Numbered from the stretch's first letter, positions 44,520 to 53,572 are shown. The stretch: DNA of 64,000 nucleotides from Paludibacteraceae bacterium (GCA_017478725.1 JAFVDD010000012.1:114884-178883), one strand, 5' to 3'. Notes: a model not told the origin generated them from the sequence alone. A program made the numbers and translations.

Positions 44520-44795
44520 ATGACACTTGCGATTAATGCTATCAACTTCGAGCCGACCAAGCAGCTCGAGGACTTTATTGACAAGAAAATGAACCGTTTC
44601 GGCCGTCACCTGAACGCCGATGACAGAGTGGAGATCCGCATGTCGGTGGTAAAGCCGCAGACCAACCTCAACAAGGAAGTGAAGGTACGTATCAACAGCC
44701 TCTTTGCCGAGAAAACCGCCGACACGTTTGAGGAAGGAATAGACGCGTGCCTCAATGCGCTGGAGAGCCAGCTGGAGCGCCGCAAAAACGCATAA
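44520..44795 (+). CDS. hpf: Ribosome hibernation-promoting factor (HPF/RaiA family)
   Basis: 91 aa, short form. INAINFEPTKQLEDFIDKKM and ENGVEIRM-like strand VEIRMSVVKPQTNLNKEVKV match the beta-alpha-beta-beta-beta-alpha fold; the long C-terminal dimerisation domain is absent. It binds the 30S decoding centre in slow growth and stabilises idle ribosomes. It lies directly upstream of the metK riboswitch without its own terminator, so readthrough from its promoter probably feeds the riboswitch. Confidence 0.9.
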   Translation: MTLAINAINFEPTKQLEDFIDKKMNRFGRHLNADDRVEIRMSVVKPQTNLNKEVKVRINSLFAEKTADTFEEGIDACLNALESQLERRKNA

Positions 44796-44802
44796 CAATA
44801 TT

Positions 44803-44868
44803 CGCGTTGCCGAACGCGGGAGGAAGGATTTGACTGCTTGCAACCTCGTAAAAAAATGCTAAAAACTT
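44803..44868 (+). promoter_or_regulatory. SAM-II-like riboswitch upstream of metK
   Basis: The core reads GATTTGACTGCTTGCA (44827-44842), ACCTCG, an A-rich linker, then GCTAAAAA (44858-44865). This is the order and identity of the conserved SAM-II (metA-type) elements: GAUUUG, UUGCA, P1 3' strand, GCUAAA. P1 can form between GAGG (44820-44823) and CCTC (44844-44847). A 6-bp hairpin CGCGTT/AACGCG (44803-44818) stands in front. The P1 5' strand is slightly irregular, with extra bases before GATTTG. It precedes the SAM synthetase gene, in line with feedback control. Confidence 0.78.
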
Positions 44869-44870
44869 GT

Positions 44871-44905
44871 GCCGCAAGCTGAAACAGTCGCTTGCGGCTT
44901 TTTTT
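44871..44905 (+). terminator. Intrinsic terminator between the SAM-II element and metK
   Basis: Perfect 9-bp stem GCCGCAAGC (44871-44879) / GCTTGCGGC (44890-44898), 10-nt loop, then seven T. It stands 14 nt before the metK ATG. The 5' arm GCAAGC can also pair with GCTTGC (44836-44841) of the riboswitch loop, a possible antiterminator. Confidence 0.85.
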
Positions 44906-44918
44906 ACAAAAAAGACAA

Positions 44919-46235
44919 ATGCACTATTTATTTACATCTGAATCGGTGTCGGAAGGACACCCTGACAAAGTGAGCGACCAGATTTCGGACGCTATATTGG
45001 ATAACATGTTGGCTCAGGATCCGCATGCCCATGTGGCCTGCGAGACGCTCTGCACCACCGGTCAGGTGGTGATTGCCGGCGAGGTCACCTGCAAGGGCTG
45101 GGTGGACGTACAGCAGATTGCGCGACGCACCATCGCCGAGATCGGTTACACCAAAGCCGACTATAAATTTGAGGCGGAGAGTTGCGGCATCCTGACCGCA
45201 CTGCATGCCCAGTCGCAGGACATCAACATGGGCGTCAGCCGCGCCAGCGAAGAAGAGCAAGGCGCCGGCGACCAGGGAATGATGTTCGGCTATGCCACCG
45301 ACGAGACCGACAACTATATGCCGCTGACGCTGGACCTCGCCCACACCTTAGTTTATACGCTCGCGCGCATACGCAAGGAGGGCAAGCAGATGACCTACCT
45401 CCGGCCGGACAGCAAATCGCAGGTCACCATCGAGTATGACCAGAACAACCACCCTGTCCGCATTGACACGATTGTTCTGAGCACCCAGCATGACCCGTTT
45501 AGAAATAATCGTTCAAGCGAGAGCGAGATAAGAACGGGAGCAGGTTCGCCATGCGTAGAGCCGGTCACCCCTGAGCAGATCAAGCAGGACATCATCGCTA
45601 TCCTCCTGCCGCGTGTAGCGACACGCGACTCGCGTTACGGCCATCTGCTGCATGCTTTTCTGGAGGACAAGAACGCCAAACTGCTGGTCAATCCTACCGG
45701 CAATTTCGTGATAGGCGGTCCCCACGGCGACACGGGTCTGACGGGACGCAAGATTATCGTGGACACCTACGGCGGCCGCGGCGCTCATGGCGGCGGTGCT
45801 TTCTCCGGCAAAGACCCCTCCAAGGTGGATCGCTCGGCTGCCTACGCGGCACGATGGATAGCCAAACATCTGGTGGCAGCCGGTGTGGCGCATGAGGCGC
45901 TGGTGCAGGTGAGCTACGCTATCGGCGTGGCAGAGCCGGTATCGCTCTACGTCAACACCTACGGCACCGCCCTGGTGCCGATGACGGATGCCGAGATAGC
46001 CCAACGGGTAAGCGAACTGTTCGACCTAAGGCCGGCAGCCATCATACGCGATCTCAACCTCACACAGCCGATGTATGAGGAAACCGCCAAATACGGACAT
46101 ATGGGCCGCACCAACGAAGTGGTCACCAAGACTTTCCTCGATGCGGACGGCAATGAATACACACGTCAAGTAGAATTATTCACATGGGAGAAACTCAATC
46201 GGATAGACGCAGTACGCGCCAAGTTTGGATTGTAA
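44919..46235 (+). CDS. metK: S-adenosylmethionine synthetase
   Basis: The ATG at 44919 gives 438 aa starting [20 protein letters not shown]. MetK makes SAM from methionine and ATP. Motifs: [15 protein letters not shown] near 119, [20 protein letters not shown] and [19 protein letters not shown] near 265-310. Near residues 195-215 there is an extra hydrophilic segment ([15 protein letters not shown]) written by an 11-nt-type repeat (45508-45551) between STQHDPF and [11 protein letters not shown], where relatives have a shorter loop. Regulated by the preceding riboswitch and terminator. Its 3' end overlaps lspA by 52 nt. Confidence 0.97.
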   Translation: MHYLFTSESVSEGHPDKVSDQISDAILDNMLAQDPHAHVACETLCTTGQVVIAGEVTCKGWVDVQQIARRTIAEIGYTKADYKFEAESCGILTALHAQSQDINMGVSRASEEEQGAGDQGMMFGYATDETDNYMPLTLDLAHTLVYTLARIRKEGKQMTYLRPDSKSQVTIEYDQNNHPVRIDTIVLSTQHDPFRNNRSSESEIRTGAGSPCVEPVTPEQIKQDIIAILLPRVATRDSRYGHLLHAFLEDKNAKLLVNPTGNFVIGGPHGDTGLTGRKIIVDTYGGRGAHGGGAFSGKDPSKVDRSAAYAARWIAKHLVAAGVAHEALVQVSYAIGVAEPVSLYVNTYGTALVPMTDAEIAQRVSELFDLRPAAIIRDLNLTQPMYEETAKYGHMGRTNEVVTKTFLDADGNEYTRQVELFTWEKLNRIDAVRAKFGL

Positions 46236-46753
46236 CAGCCATCGTACTGCTGGCGGTAGCAATCGACCAGACTATCAAGTTCCTGATAGCCGGACATTTC
46301 GCAGTGGGCGAGAGCCTGCCTGTGACCTCGTGGTTCTGGCTGTGCTATGTGGAGAACAACGGCATGGCGTTCGGCATCGAGTGGTTCAGCAAACTGGCAC
46401 TGACACTTTTCCGCCTCATAGCAGTGGGTCTGCTGGGGTATTACATCCACCTGCTGATCCACAAGCACCACGCCCGCACGGGCTATATAGCCACGATAGC
46501 GTTCATCATAGCCGGTGCGCTGGGCAACATCATCGATTGCATCTTTTACGGCAAGATATTCGGCTATGCCGGATGGATGTACGGACGGGTGATAGATATG
46601 TTCTATTTCCCGCTCATCCGCAACAGTGCCGGCGAGGTGCTCTTTTTCCGTCCTGTGTTCAACTTTGCCGACTCGTGTATCACCGTTGCGGTGGCGGTCA
46701 TTCTGCTGTTCTATCTCAAGGACCTGAATAGCACGCTGGATAAGAAGGAATGA
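46184..46753 (+). CDS. lspA: Lipoprotein signal peptidase (signal peptidase II)
   Basis: 189 aa with four hydrophobic segments. Aspartyl protease residues: [17 protein letters not shown] and [14 protein letters not shown]. It cleaves lipoprotein signal peptides after lipid modification in the inner membrane. The ATG at 46184 lies inside metK; no other start in frame retains the first membrane helix. An insertion between the two catalytic regions ([20 protein letters not shown]) is normal for Bacteroidetes. It overlaps the next gene by 4 nt. Confidence 0.95.
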   Translation: MGETQSDRRSTRQVWIVTAIVLLAVAIDQTIKFLIAGHFAVGESLPVTSWFWLCYVENNGMAFGIEWFSKLALTLFRLIAVGLLGYYIHLLIHKHHARTGYIATIAFIIAGALGNIIDCIFYGKIFGYAGWMYGRVIDMFYFPLIRNSAGEVLFFRPVFNFADSCITVAVAVILLFYLKDLNSTLDKKE

Positions 46754-47277
46754 GATATAGAATCTCAAATATAAAATTTCAAATACTGATACTGCTGCTT
46801 CTGTCAGTAGTATTAGCTTCTTGCCGTCCGCACGGCATACTCTCGTCGCGGCAGATGCGGCAGGTGCTGGTGGATCTGCACAAGACGGATGCGCTGCTGC
46901 AGGTCAGCGGTCTGATGCACGGGCATAACGAGGCGGAGGATATCTATTATGCCATGGTGCTGGAGCAGCATGGCATCACCCAGGCGGAGTTCGACAGTTC
47001 GCTGGTGTGGTACACCGCTCATCCGCAGCTCTTCGATAAAATCTATCCGAGAGTATTAAAACAGTTGGAGCATGAGCGTGAGACTTTTATAGCGATGCAC
47101 GAGGCGGAAATGAAGGCGGATCCATTGCCGGAAAAGCCCATTCGTCCGCAGATATCCGACGAACAGGCACGCCGCTACACGGATAGTATCACATGGACCA
47201 TCCGGCATGGCTATCCATTGCGCTACTGGCATGAATATCCGTCAGTGCATGATACGGTAAATCAGCTCTTTCCATAA
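46750..47277 (+). CDS. DUF4296-family lipoprotein
   Basis: 175 aa. A lipoprotein signal ends in VVLASC. The following SSRQMRQVLVDLHKTDALLQ and ITQAEFDSSLVWYTAHPQLF match DUF4296, a Bacteroidetes family usually found behind lspA. Mostly helical, periplasmic or outer-membrane attached, function unknown. Start ATG overlaps the lspA stop (ATGA). Its 3' end overlaps the convergent holA gene by 36 nt, so no terminator fits between them. Confidence 0.82.
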   Translation: MRYRISNIKFQILILLLLSVVLASCRPHGILSSRQMRQVLVDLHKTDALLQVSGLMHGHNEAEDIYYAMVLEQHGITQAEFDSSLVWYTAHPQLFDKIYPRVLKQLEHERETFIAMHEAEMKADPLPEKPIRPQISDEQARRYTDSITWTIRHGYPLRYWHEYPSVHDTVNQLFP

Positions 47278-48282
47278 ATCTGCGTCCTTGGCGGAAGGGT
47301 TGTTGATTCCCTTGAGCCGTGCGTCCGTGTCGCGGAAATAGCCGATGATGCGGAATGTCTTGCCTGCCGGATAGCGTCTGGCAGCCATGGCATAGTCCTT
47401 CACAAAATATGGATTGACACCTAATTCGCGTGCCACTACGGCATCGCTCTTGTCCGGCATATATTCGTACATCAGCAGGTTCTGAAAGAAATTGTAGAGC
47501 ACTGCCAGCTCGCGAACCATCGGATGGTCCTTGCTGGAGGCGAAATACCGGGTGATCTGGTTGGCGCGCAGGATGTCGCCTCGGATGATAGCCGACTGCA
47601 GTTCCAGAATATTATAATCCTTGGAGATGCCTATATTGCGCTCCACCAGTGCGGCATCGATGGTATTCACGCCTTCGGGGCGGCCGTCAATCAGCTTGCG
47701 TATGGCTCCTGCTATAGCGGACAGGTCTGTGCCCAGATGGTCTGCCAGCAGACTGGCTACCCGGGGATCAAAACTGACATTCGCCTCATTTCCCTTTCGC
47801 CATTCGCCGTTATTGACATAGCTGCTGATCCAGCGCTCCACCTGATAATCGCGCAGGCGGTCGCTCTGCATCCATACGCACGACCGGCTCTCTGCGGCTT
47901 TCTTCCATACGTTCAGCCTCTTGTCGGGCTTGCCGTTGTAGCAGATAAGCAGCACCGTGTTCTCCATAGGCACATCCAGATAGGCTGCCAAGGCATCCCA
48001 TTTCTTCACCGCCTGCGCCTCACGCACAATCACCACTTTCCTGCCGCCCATCATGGCGTAACCGCGTGCCGCACTGATCACCGGCGCGATGTCTGCGCCC
48101 TGCAGATCACGGCCGTACACCACCTGCTGGTCAAACTCACGGGCCATGTCGTCCAGGATCTGCGTGGATGCATACTGGTAAACCCGGTCGATATAATATG
48201 GTTCTTCGCCGCACAGGATATAAACCGGCGCGTAACTGCCTGCGCGCATATCGCGCATAATATCTTCGTATTTCTGTGTCAT
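47242..48282 (-). CDS. holA: DNA polymerase III, delta subunit
   Basis: 346 aa clamp-loader subunit. Visible: YAPVYILCGEEPYYIDRVYQ (residues 16-35, AAA-like start without Walker A function), VVIVREAQAVKKWDALAAYL, then IAGAIRKLIDGRPEGVNTID and FKNLLMYEY-type helices. Together with gamma/delta' it loads the sliding clamp at replication forks. Near residues 155-168 the stretch NNGEWRKGNEANVS is encoded by ATTCGCC-type repeats (47779-47812). Downstream of the sugar transferase gene by 20 nt. Confidence 0.9.
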   Translation of the reverse strand: MTQKYEDIMRDMRAGSYAPVYILCGEEPYYIDRVYQYASTQILDDMAREFDQQVVYGRDLQGADIAPVISAARGYAMMGGRKVVIVREAQAVKKWDALAAYLDVPMENTVLLICYNGKPDKRLNVWKKAAESRSCVWMQSDRLRDYQVERWISSYVNNGEWRKGNEANVSFDPRVASLLADHLGTDLSAIAGAIRKLIDGRPEGVNTIDAALVERNIGISKDYNILELQSAIIRGDILRANQITRYFASSKDHPMVRELAVLYNFFQNLLMYEYMPDKSDAVVARELGVNPYFVKDYAMAARRYPAGKTFRIIGYFRDTDARLKGINNPSAKDADLWKELIYRIMH

Positions 48283-48302
48283 CTTCTAACCTTTCGCCTT
48301 TA

Positions 48303-49844
48303 CTACGCCGAGTGCGTCTTCCTCGTCAGTATCGACCGCATCGTGAGGAAGAAATACTTGATATCCGTACGGATGGGGTGTGCCAGATACTCGGTCAGGT
48401 ACTTGTCTTCGCTGGCAAAGAGTTCGTCGAATGTCTCCGGATGGTCGATATAGAACGGCGGGATCAGCCCGGGGCGCACCAAGGTACGTTTGTCCTGCAG
48501 CCATTCGGGATAGGAGTTGAACATCGTCTGGCTCAACGGCCGCACGCCTACCAGTTTGACATCGCCCTTCAGCCAGTTCAGAATCATCGGCAGCTCGTCC
48601 AGCCAGTATTTGCGCATCACGCGTCCCCATGAGGTGATACGCCAGTCGTCGTTGGATTTGTCGGCTATATCCATTCCGCCGCGCGCGTCGAACACATATT
48701 TCTGGATATACTCGGCATAGGGGTGCATGGTGCGGAACTTGTAGAAATAGCGTATTTCCTTGTTCTTGCACACACGCGGCAGCTTGATCAGCGGACCATA
48801 GACCTTGATCTGCTCCTGGGGATAGGGCTGTGATTTGCGGTGGGCGAACACATATTCGATATGCCCCATCGGGATGATCTCGTCCACCTCGAATCCGCAG
48901 TAATAGAGCCGTCCGAGCACCTCGGTCTTGCTCAGCATGCGTTTCTTGCCGTGTGTCACATCGTAATACAGACGGCTGGTGAGCAGCATGCGCGGCAACA
49001 CGCGCTTGCGGAAGAAATAGAAGGTATATACCACCCACCGTATGACGGGCGGATACTGCCGGAGCAGTTTCTGTTTCATGTATTCCTGCGGACGGTAGCA
49101 GCACACGTATCGTCCGTCATCCGGCAGTTTACGGTTCACGATACAGAAGCGGCGGTTGATACCCTTGGCGTCGTTCAGCAAGGTCAGGTCCACCAGCGTC
49201 ATATACTGATAATCGGGTATTTGCAGAAAGGCGAACCGGTCGCGGTCGCATACCACTTTGGTTTGCCGCGAGTTCAGATGCGCTTTCTCGCAGAGCATGG
49301 CGTAGGCCTCCTCGTTCGTGACGGAGAGCACCGACTGGTGGATAGATTCTACCGACTCCGGGCTGCGCAGGACATCTTCGCGCTTGACCACAGCGTTCTC
49401 GCGCTGCTCTATCGTCATGGCCGGCACAGTCATGTTGGTAGCGTATTTCCAGTAATGCTCGCAGGCAATGATTACCGTGTCGATGGCTCCTACAATCAGT
49501 ACCATCCATATCGCCACAGTGGGCGACAGCGAAACCGACAGCAGCGGGATGCAGAAATGGCACAATATTATCTCCACCAGCGCCGTGCCTATCAGCGAGA
49601 GCAGCGACATTCGGAACGACCGCTCCTGATACGGCCGGTAGAGCAGCATGAGCCATCCGGTCATGACCCATACGGCTATCATGCCCGCGAAGAGGGCTAC
49701 GTAGGACCACACTTCGGATTTGTCGTCCAGCCATCGCCATAGGATGCACGCAACGATGGCTATCAGCCATACCACCACATCGCTCGCCATACGCCTGTAG
49801 TGCGTAGTGCGTCCGCGTTGTTGTATGTCCAGTATATCATCCAT
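48303..49844 (-). CDS. Polyprenyl-phosphate sugar-1-phosphate transferase (bacterial sugar transferase)
   Basis: The start is placed at the ATG at 49844 (MDDILDIQQRGRTTHYRRM) because AAAGG lies 4 nt upstream; an ATG at 49862 is formed by an ATTCGCC repeat. 513 aa. Four membrane segments in residues 20-145, a soluble middle region, and the catalytic domain at the C-terminus: YKFRTMHPYAEYIQ, KYWLDELPMILNWLKGDVKL and VGVRPLSQ. It starts a polysaccharide repeat by transferring sugar phosphate to undecaprenyl phosphate. It is unusual in that the lysine-rich start of the catalytic domain is reduced. It heads the surface polysaccharide region. Confidence 0.9.
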   Translation of the reverse strand: MDDILDIQQRGRTTHYRRMASDVVVWLIAIVACILWRWLDDKSEVWSYVALFAGMIAVWVMTGWLMLLYRPYQERSFRMSLLSLIGTALVEIILCHFCIPLLSVSLSPTVAIWMVLIVGAIDTVIIACEHYWKYATNMTVPAMTIEQRENAVVKREDVLRSPESVESIHQSVLSVTNEEAYAMLCEKAHLNSRQTKVVCDRDRFAFLQIPDYQYMTLVDLTLLNDAKGINRRFCIVNRKLPDDGRYVCCYRPQEYMKQKLLRQYPPVIRWVVYTFYFFRKRVLPRMLLTSRLYYDVTHGKKRMLSKTEVLGRLYYCGFEVDEIIPMGHIEYVFAHRKSQPYPQEQIKVYGPLIKLPRVCKNKEIRYFYKFRTMHPYAEYIQKYVFDARGGMDIADKSNDDWRITSWGRVMRKYWLDELPMILNWLKGDVKLVGVRPLSQTMFNSYPEWLQDKRTLVRPGLIPPFYIDHPETFDELFASEDKYLTEYLAHPIRTDIKYFFLTMRSILTRKTHSA

Positions 49845-49853
49845 AACCTTTAC

Positions 49854-49874
49854 ATTCGCCATTCGCCATTAACC
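49854..49874. repeat. Three ATTCGCC-type heptamers before the sugar transferase gene
   Basis: ATTCGCC, ATTCGCC, ATTAACC. The same family is inside queH, wecB and holA and at 36234 and 43229. Confidence 0.7.
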
Positions 49875-50342
49875 GATCACCTTGATCAGTTCTACCGTCA
49901 TCAGTCCGCAGCAGATCAGTTTGAGTATCGTGCCGAAGAGCAGTCCCACGAAACTGCCCCACCCGGCTCTGAGTGCTTCGCGTGCTTCTTTACCGCCGAG
50001 CAGTTCGCCTATGACAGCACCCGCCAACGGACCGATGATCACGCCCCATGGACCGGCAAACAGTCCCGCCAGCACACCTATCGTGCTGCCCCATACGCCG
50101 TAGCTGGTGCCGCCGTAGCGTTTGGTGCCCAATGCCGGCACCACATAATCGAGTATCGTCACCACCACGGTCACAATACCCCATATGAGCAGCACCTGCC
50201 AACTGAAATCCACACGCTCGGTGGCCTGCGCGATCCATAGGCCAAGATACGCTATCGGCGTTCCCGGCAACCCGGGCACGATGCATCCGATGATCCCCAC
50301 CACCATGCAGACGAACGCTAATATGAGTAAAAATATTTCCAT
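49869..50342 (-). CDS. DUF456-family membrane protein
   Basis: 157 aa, glycine-rich with about four hydrophobic segments: VVGIIGCIVPGLPGTPIAYL, then LDYVVPALGTKRYGGTSYG and GPWGVIIGPLAGAVIGELLG. These are the conserved blocks of DUF456, an inner-membrane family of unknown role with a glycine-zipper look. It has its own promoter at 50420-50450 and precedes the sugar transferase by 24 nt, so it may share transcripts with it. Confidence 0.88.
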   Translation of the reverse strand: MEIFLLILAFVCMVVGIIGCIVPGLPGTPIAYLGLWIAQATERVDFSWQVLLIWGIVTVVVTILDYVVPALGTKRYGGTSYGVWGSTIGVLAGLFAGPWGVIIGPLAGAVIGELLGGKEAREALRAGWGSFVGLLFGTILKLICCGLMTVELIKVIG

Positions 50343-50419
50343 TGTTTTATAGCTCTTTTGCCCGGTTATATATGTTTATCGGCACATAATTATTATCTGC
50401 TTTGTTTTAAAATCCGCTG

Positions 50420-50450
50420 CAAAGTTACAATAAATCTTTGATATGTGCAA
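50420..50450 (-). promoter_or_regulatory. Promoter of the DUF456-sugar transferase-holA unit
   Basis: Minus strand TTG (50450-50448), 20 nt, TAACTTTG (50427-50420). Confidence 0.8.
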
Positions 50451-50455
50451 AATTT

Positions 50456-50932
50456 TTATAAGATTCCGTCTATCCAATCGTCTATAAATTGAATGACATT
50501 ATCGGCATAGCGGATGGCTAAAGTGTCATAATACCCATCCTTTACATCTTTGACACTAAGATGCGGACAGGATGCCGGCACATAGTCACCGCCTTCTGTT
50601 TGGAAAAGTGCCTTCACGCTATCGAAGGTCTCACCTTTGGTACGGCAAGCACAGATGATAATATCACATGGATATTCTTTGAATTTCACAAGCGCATCCG
50701 ACAGAAACCTCCCGTTGGGGTCTCCCTCGCTCTCCAAACCAATGGACATGTTTCGGTATTGGAATATGACACCCAAGTCTTCCTTGTTAGTTATATCCGG
50801 CGAGCCGTGCAACAGTTGTTTGAGTTCGATCTGCCCTTTGCGTATATCCGTCAGCCGGAAAAACACCGCCTTGATAGCCTTCGATTTCCCCGTAGCGTGA
50901 TAACCCTTGTTGTATATGATGAGTTTTTGCAT
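50456..50932 (-). CDS. Small P-loop protein of unknown function
   Basis: 158 aa. The N-terminus holds a Walker A-like motif, GYHATGKS (residues 10-17). Later, YPCDIIICACRTKG resembles the strand with a terminal sensing residue of small NTPases. No Walker B Asp cluster or known family was recognised. It follows wecB by 12 nt on the same strand, but its role in sugar metabolism is not indicated. It could be a host-side kinase/GTPase-like protein or a remnant of a mobile defence gene; I cannot decide. Confidence 0.65.
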   Translation of the reverse strand: MQKLIIYNKGYHATGKSKAIKAVFFRLTDIRKGQIELKQLLHGSPDITNKEDLGVIFQYRNMSIGLESEGDPNGRFLSDALVKFKEYPCDIIICACRTKGETFDSVKALFQTEGGDYVPASCPHLSVKDVKDGYYDTLAIRYADNVIQFIDDWIDGIL

Positions 50933-50944
50933 GGCGTGTTTGGG

Positions 50945-52147
50945 CTATGCTAATTCACTAATCTCCAATAGTATATTTACAATCCGTTCGGCTGTATGCC
51001 CATCCCAAAGCGCGGGGATGGCTCCTTTTTTCCATTGGCCATTGAAAAGTTTATCCAATGCAGGCTTGATAGCTGCCGGATTTGTTCCTATCAGTTCATT
51101 AGTGCCTACCGTACAAGTTTCCGGACGCTCAGTATTATCACGCAATGTGATGCAGGGCACTCCCATCACCGTCGTTTCTTCGGTTATGCCTCCTGAATCG
51201 GTAACCACAGTTTTCGCGCGTTCCACCAGATAGTTGAACTCCAGATACCCCATCGGTTCTATGATATGCAGATTGGGAAACAACTCCGCTAACCGTGATT
51301 CGTCTCCCCATAGATTATAGAAAATCTTTGCTGTACGAGGATGTATCGGGAAAATAACGGGCAGTCCATGCACATTGGTAATAATCTGTTCCATCAATGA
51401 TTTGAGATGAACTTCTTCATCTACATTTGCCGGACGGTGCATAGTCATCACGATAAACTCTTTCTCTTTGAGATTCAAATCATCCCACACTTGCGGCTTG
51501 CGAAAACGTGCATGGTTAGCAAGCAGTGTATCAATCATCACATTCCCCACATGCCATACTCGCTGAGGTACGCGTTCGTAGGCATACTTATCTTCAGGCA
51601 GGATATTCGCTGTTGTACATTCGCCATTCGTCCTTTCGCCATTCGCCATGAACAATGCTCCTTGCCGAATTAAATTCCGGTTGGCAACATCCGAAGTCGT
51701 GAACATATAATCCGCCAGACTGTCTGTTACCATACGGTTGATCTCCTCCGGCATAGTCAAATCCCATGACCGGATTCCTGCTTCCACATGGCAGACCTTG
51801 GTATTCAGTTTCTTCGCCACAATGGAGCAGGCCATGGTGCTCGTCACATCGCCGACCACCAACACTATATCCATCGGATGCGCCATCAGGTCTTTCTCAA
51901 ACTCCATCATGATATGAGCTGTCTGCTCAGCTTGTGTGCCTCCGCCGCAACCGAGATTGACATCCGGTGCTGGAATTCCCAGCTCCTCAAAGAACGTGTC
52001 ACTCATGTTCTTGTCGTAATGCTGCCCGGTATGCACCAAGCGATAATGAATGTCTTTTCCGCCGGCCTCTGCCTGTTTTATGGCTTTTATAATCGGCGCC
52101 ACCTTCATAAAATTAGGTCTCGCCCCAGCAATCAATGTTATATGCAT
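50945..52147 (-). CDS. wecB: UDP-N-acetylglucosamine 2-epimerase, non-hydrolysing
   Basis: 400 aa. It interconverts UDP-GlcNAc and UDP-ManNAc for surface polysaccharide. Motifs: GARPNFMKVAPIIKAIKQA at the start, VCHVEAGIRSWDLTMPEEIN near 110, VVTDSGGITEETTVMGVPCI near 300, and LRDNTERPET. Near residues 160-178 there is an extra segment (FMANGERTNGECTTAN) written by ATGGCGA-type heptamers (51616-51650), directly before the conserved HVGNVMIDTLL. The catalytic residues lie outside it. It follows an AAA ATPase gene by 21 nt. Confidence 0.95.
   Translation of the reverse strand: MHITLIAGARPNFMKVAPIIKAIKQAEAGGKDIHYRLVHTGQHYDKNMSDTFFEELGIPAPDVNLGCGGGTQAEQTAHIMMEFEKDLMAHPMDIVLVVGDVTSTMACSIVAKKLNTKVCHVEAGIRSWDLTMPEEINRMVTDSLADYMFTTSDVANRNLIRQGALFMANGERTNGECTTANILPEDKYAYERVPQRVWHVGNVMIDTLLANHARFRKPQVWDDLNLKEKEFIVMTMHRPANVDEEVHLKSLMEQIITNVHGLPVIFPIHPRTAKIFYNLWGDESRLAELFPNLHIIEPMGYLEFNYLVERAKTVVTDSGGITEETTVMGVPCITLRDNTERPETCTVGTNELIGTNPAAIKPALDKLFNGQWKKGAIPALWDGHTAERIVNILLEISELA
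51616..51650. repeat. ATTCGCC/TTCGTCC heptamer array inside wecB
   Basis: Units of TCGCCAT/TCGTCCT with one 1-nt slip. It produces the extra MANGERTNGEC segment in the epimerase. Confidence 0.7.
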
Positions 52148-52168
52148 AGTATCAATACTTTCAATTCA

Positions 52169-53419
52169 CTACCTCATCGCCCACTTCCAGAACGGCATCA
52201 CATCTATCCCGATTCCTTCTTTTACCACGCGATCTTCATCCCATGTGATAATCTTGTAGTTGCTGCACTTCAACTCCTCCGCACACTCCAACAGCGACGT
52301 AACCTCACGACGCTCGGTCTTCGGCGAAGACATATCGTAGCTAACTTGCACCAGTTCGACCACCTTATTTCCTTTGCGCAACACAAAATCCACCTCTCTG
52401 TCATTACGTGACCGATAATAGAAAAGCGTCTTTCCTATCTCATAACCGCGTCGCAGCAGTTCAACAAACACCATGTTCTCCAGCAGTTTACCTAAGTCCT
52501 GCGACACGCCAAACGCTTTCGCCCTCACAAATCCCGTATCTATCATATACGATTTTCGCGCCGCTTTCTTCATCAACTGCAACTTATTATTAAACCTCGG
52601 CAGATAGTAATACAAGTACGAACTGCTTAGATAATCGCAGTATTTTTTCAGTGTCGTCTTACTCGACATTCCTAATTCTTCTGCTAATGAAGACACCGTA
52701 AACAACCCAGTCACATTGCTCACCAACCACTCGGCTACGTTATATAGGTCATCCGTATTATGTATCTTATAGCGTTGGATGATATCTTTCAGCAGCACCG
52801 TGTCATAAACCCCTTGCAGATACGTCTGTGTCAACGAACGACTCTTTACCACCTCCGCATAGCCTCCATATTGCATATAGTCATCCACCTCATGCATGAA
52901 TACACCTCGTTGCTCCGGAGTCTCACACTCGCGAGGAATAGCCAGGTAACTCAAATCTTCCTCTAACGAGAATGGCAGTATCTCTATCTTCAAAAACCTC
53001 CCGCTTAATACGGTGGATAACTCCGATGATAATAACTTCGCATTCGATCCGGTCAGTATCAGATTTGTTCCTCGCCTATATAACTTTTCTATCCATAGTT
53101 CCCATCCATCCAGATTCTGTATCTCATCCAACAATAGATAGTCATATCCGGGATATACCTCTTGCAACAATTGGGTCACAATGTCCTCATCAAATCCTTG
53201 CAGCAACTTACTGTCGTCAAAGTTCAGATAGGCATAGTTCGTCCCTTGCAGCATCTGAAGGCAAAATACAGATTTGCCGGCACGTCGTGCACCGCTCACC
53301 ACTTTGATTAGGGGGGATTGCAAATAGTCCTTTATGGGTATGTTCACATACCTTTGCTGATAGCTTTTCGCTGCCAGATAGTCACGTTCGTAACGATGTT
53401 GAAGGACGATGGACCTCAT
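52169..53419 (-). CDS. AAA-family ATPase with DUF4143 C-terminal domain
   Basis: 416 aa. Walker A VVSGARRAGKSVFCLQML (near 40), Walker B YLLLDEIQNLDGWELW (near 93), sensor LILTGSNAKLLSSEL, and the C-terminal DUF4143 block (DLGKLLENMVFVELLRRGYE, YRSRNDREVDFVL), which looks like a PD-(D/E)XK-type nuclease remnant (E-D-x-V). Such proteins are very abundant in gut Bacteroidales, often beside mobile or variable loci; the function is unsettled. Its promoter (53451-53481) overlaps an inverted repeat. A second, divergent relative is at 60047. Confidence 0.92.
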   Translation of the reverse strand: MRSIVLQHRYERDYLAAKSYQQRYVNIPIKDYLQSPLIKVVSGARRAGKSVFCLQMLQGTNYAYLNFDDSKLLQGFDEDIVTQLLQEVYPGYDYLLLDEIQNLDGWELWIEKLYRRGTNLILTGSNAKLLSSELSTVLSGRFLKIEILPFSLEEDLSYLAIPRECETPEQRGVFMHEVDDYMQYGGYAEVVKSRSLTQTYLQGVYDTVLLKDIIQRYKIHNTDDLYNVAEWLVSNVTGLFTVSSLAEELGMSSKTTLKKYCDYLSSSYLYYYLPRFNNKLQLMKKAARKSYMIDTGFVRAKAFGVSQDLGKLLENMVFVELLRRGYEIGKTLFYYRSRNDREVDFVLRKGNKVVELVQVSYDMSSPKTERREVTSLLECAEELKCSNYKIITWDEDRVVKEGIGIDVMPFWKWAMR

Positions 53420-53450
53420 AAGTTTTGTTCATTATTTTTATTAGACTGGA

Positions 53451-53481
53451 CAAAATTACTACTTTTTGTCCAATTATGCAA
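53451..53481 (-). promoter_or_regulatory. Promoter of the AAA/DUF4143 gene and wecB
   Basis: Minus strand TTG (53481-53479), 20 nt, TAATTTTG (53458-53451). It overlaps an inverted repeat, GGACAAAA / TTTTGTCC, at 53448-53471. Confidence 0.8.
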
Positions 53482-53572
53482 ATTGTTTTGACAAAAAATG
53501 CATTTTGCTTACAAAAAGATGTGTTTTTGTCAATAATTTGCTAATCGCAGGACTCTATTTACAGCCTTACCC

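Noticed and set aside
49844-49862. ATG at 49862 as start of the sugar transferase
   Set aside because: It is created by the ATTCGCC repeat; the ATG at 49844 has a Shine-Dalgarno-like AAAGG at good distance.
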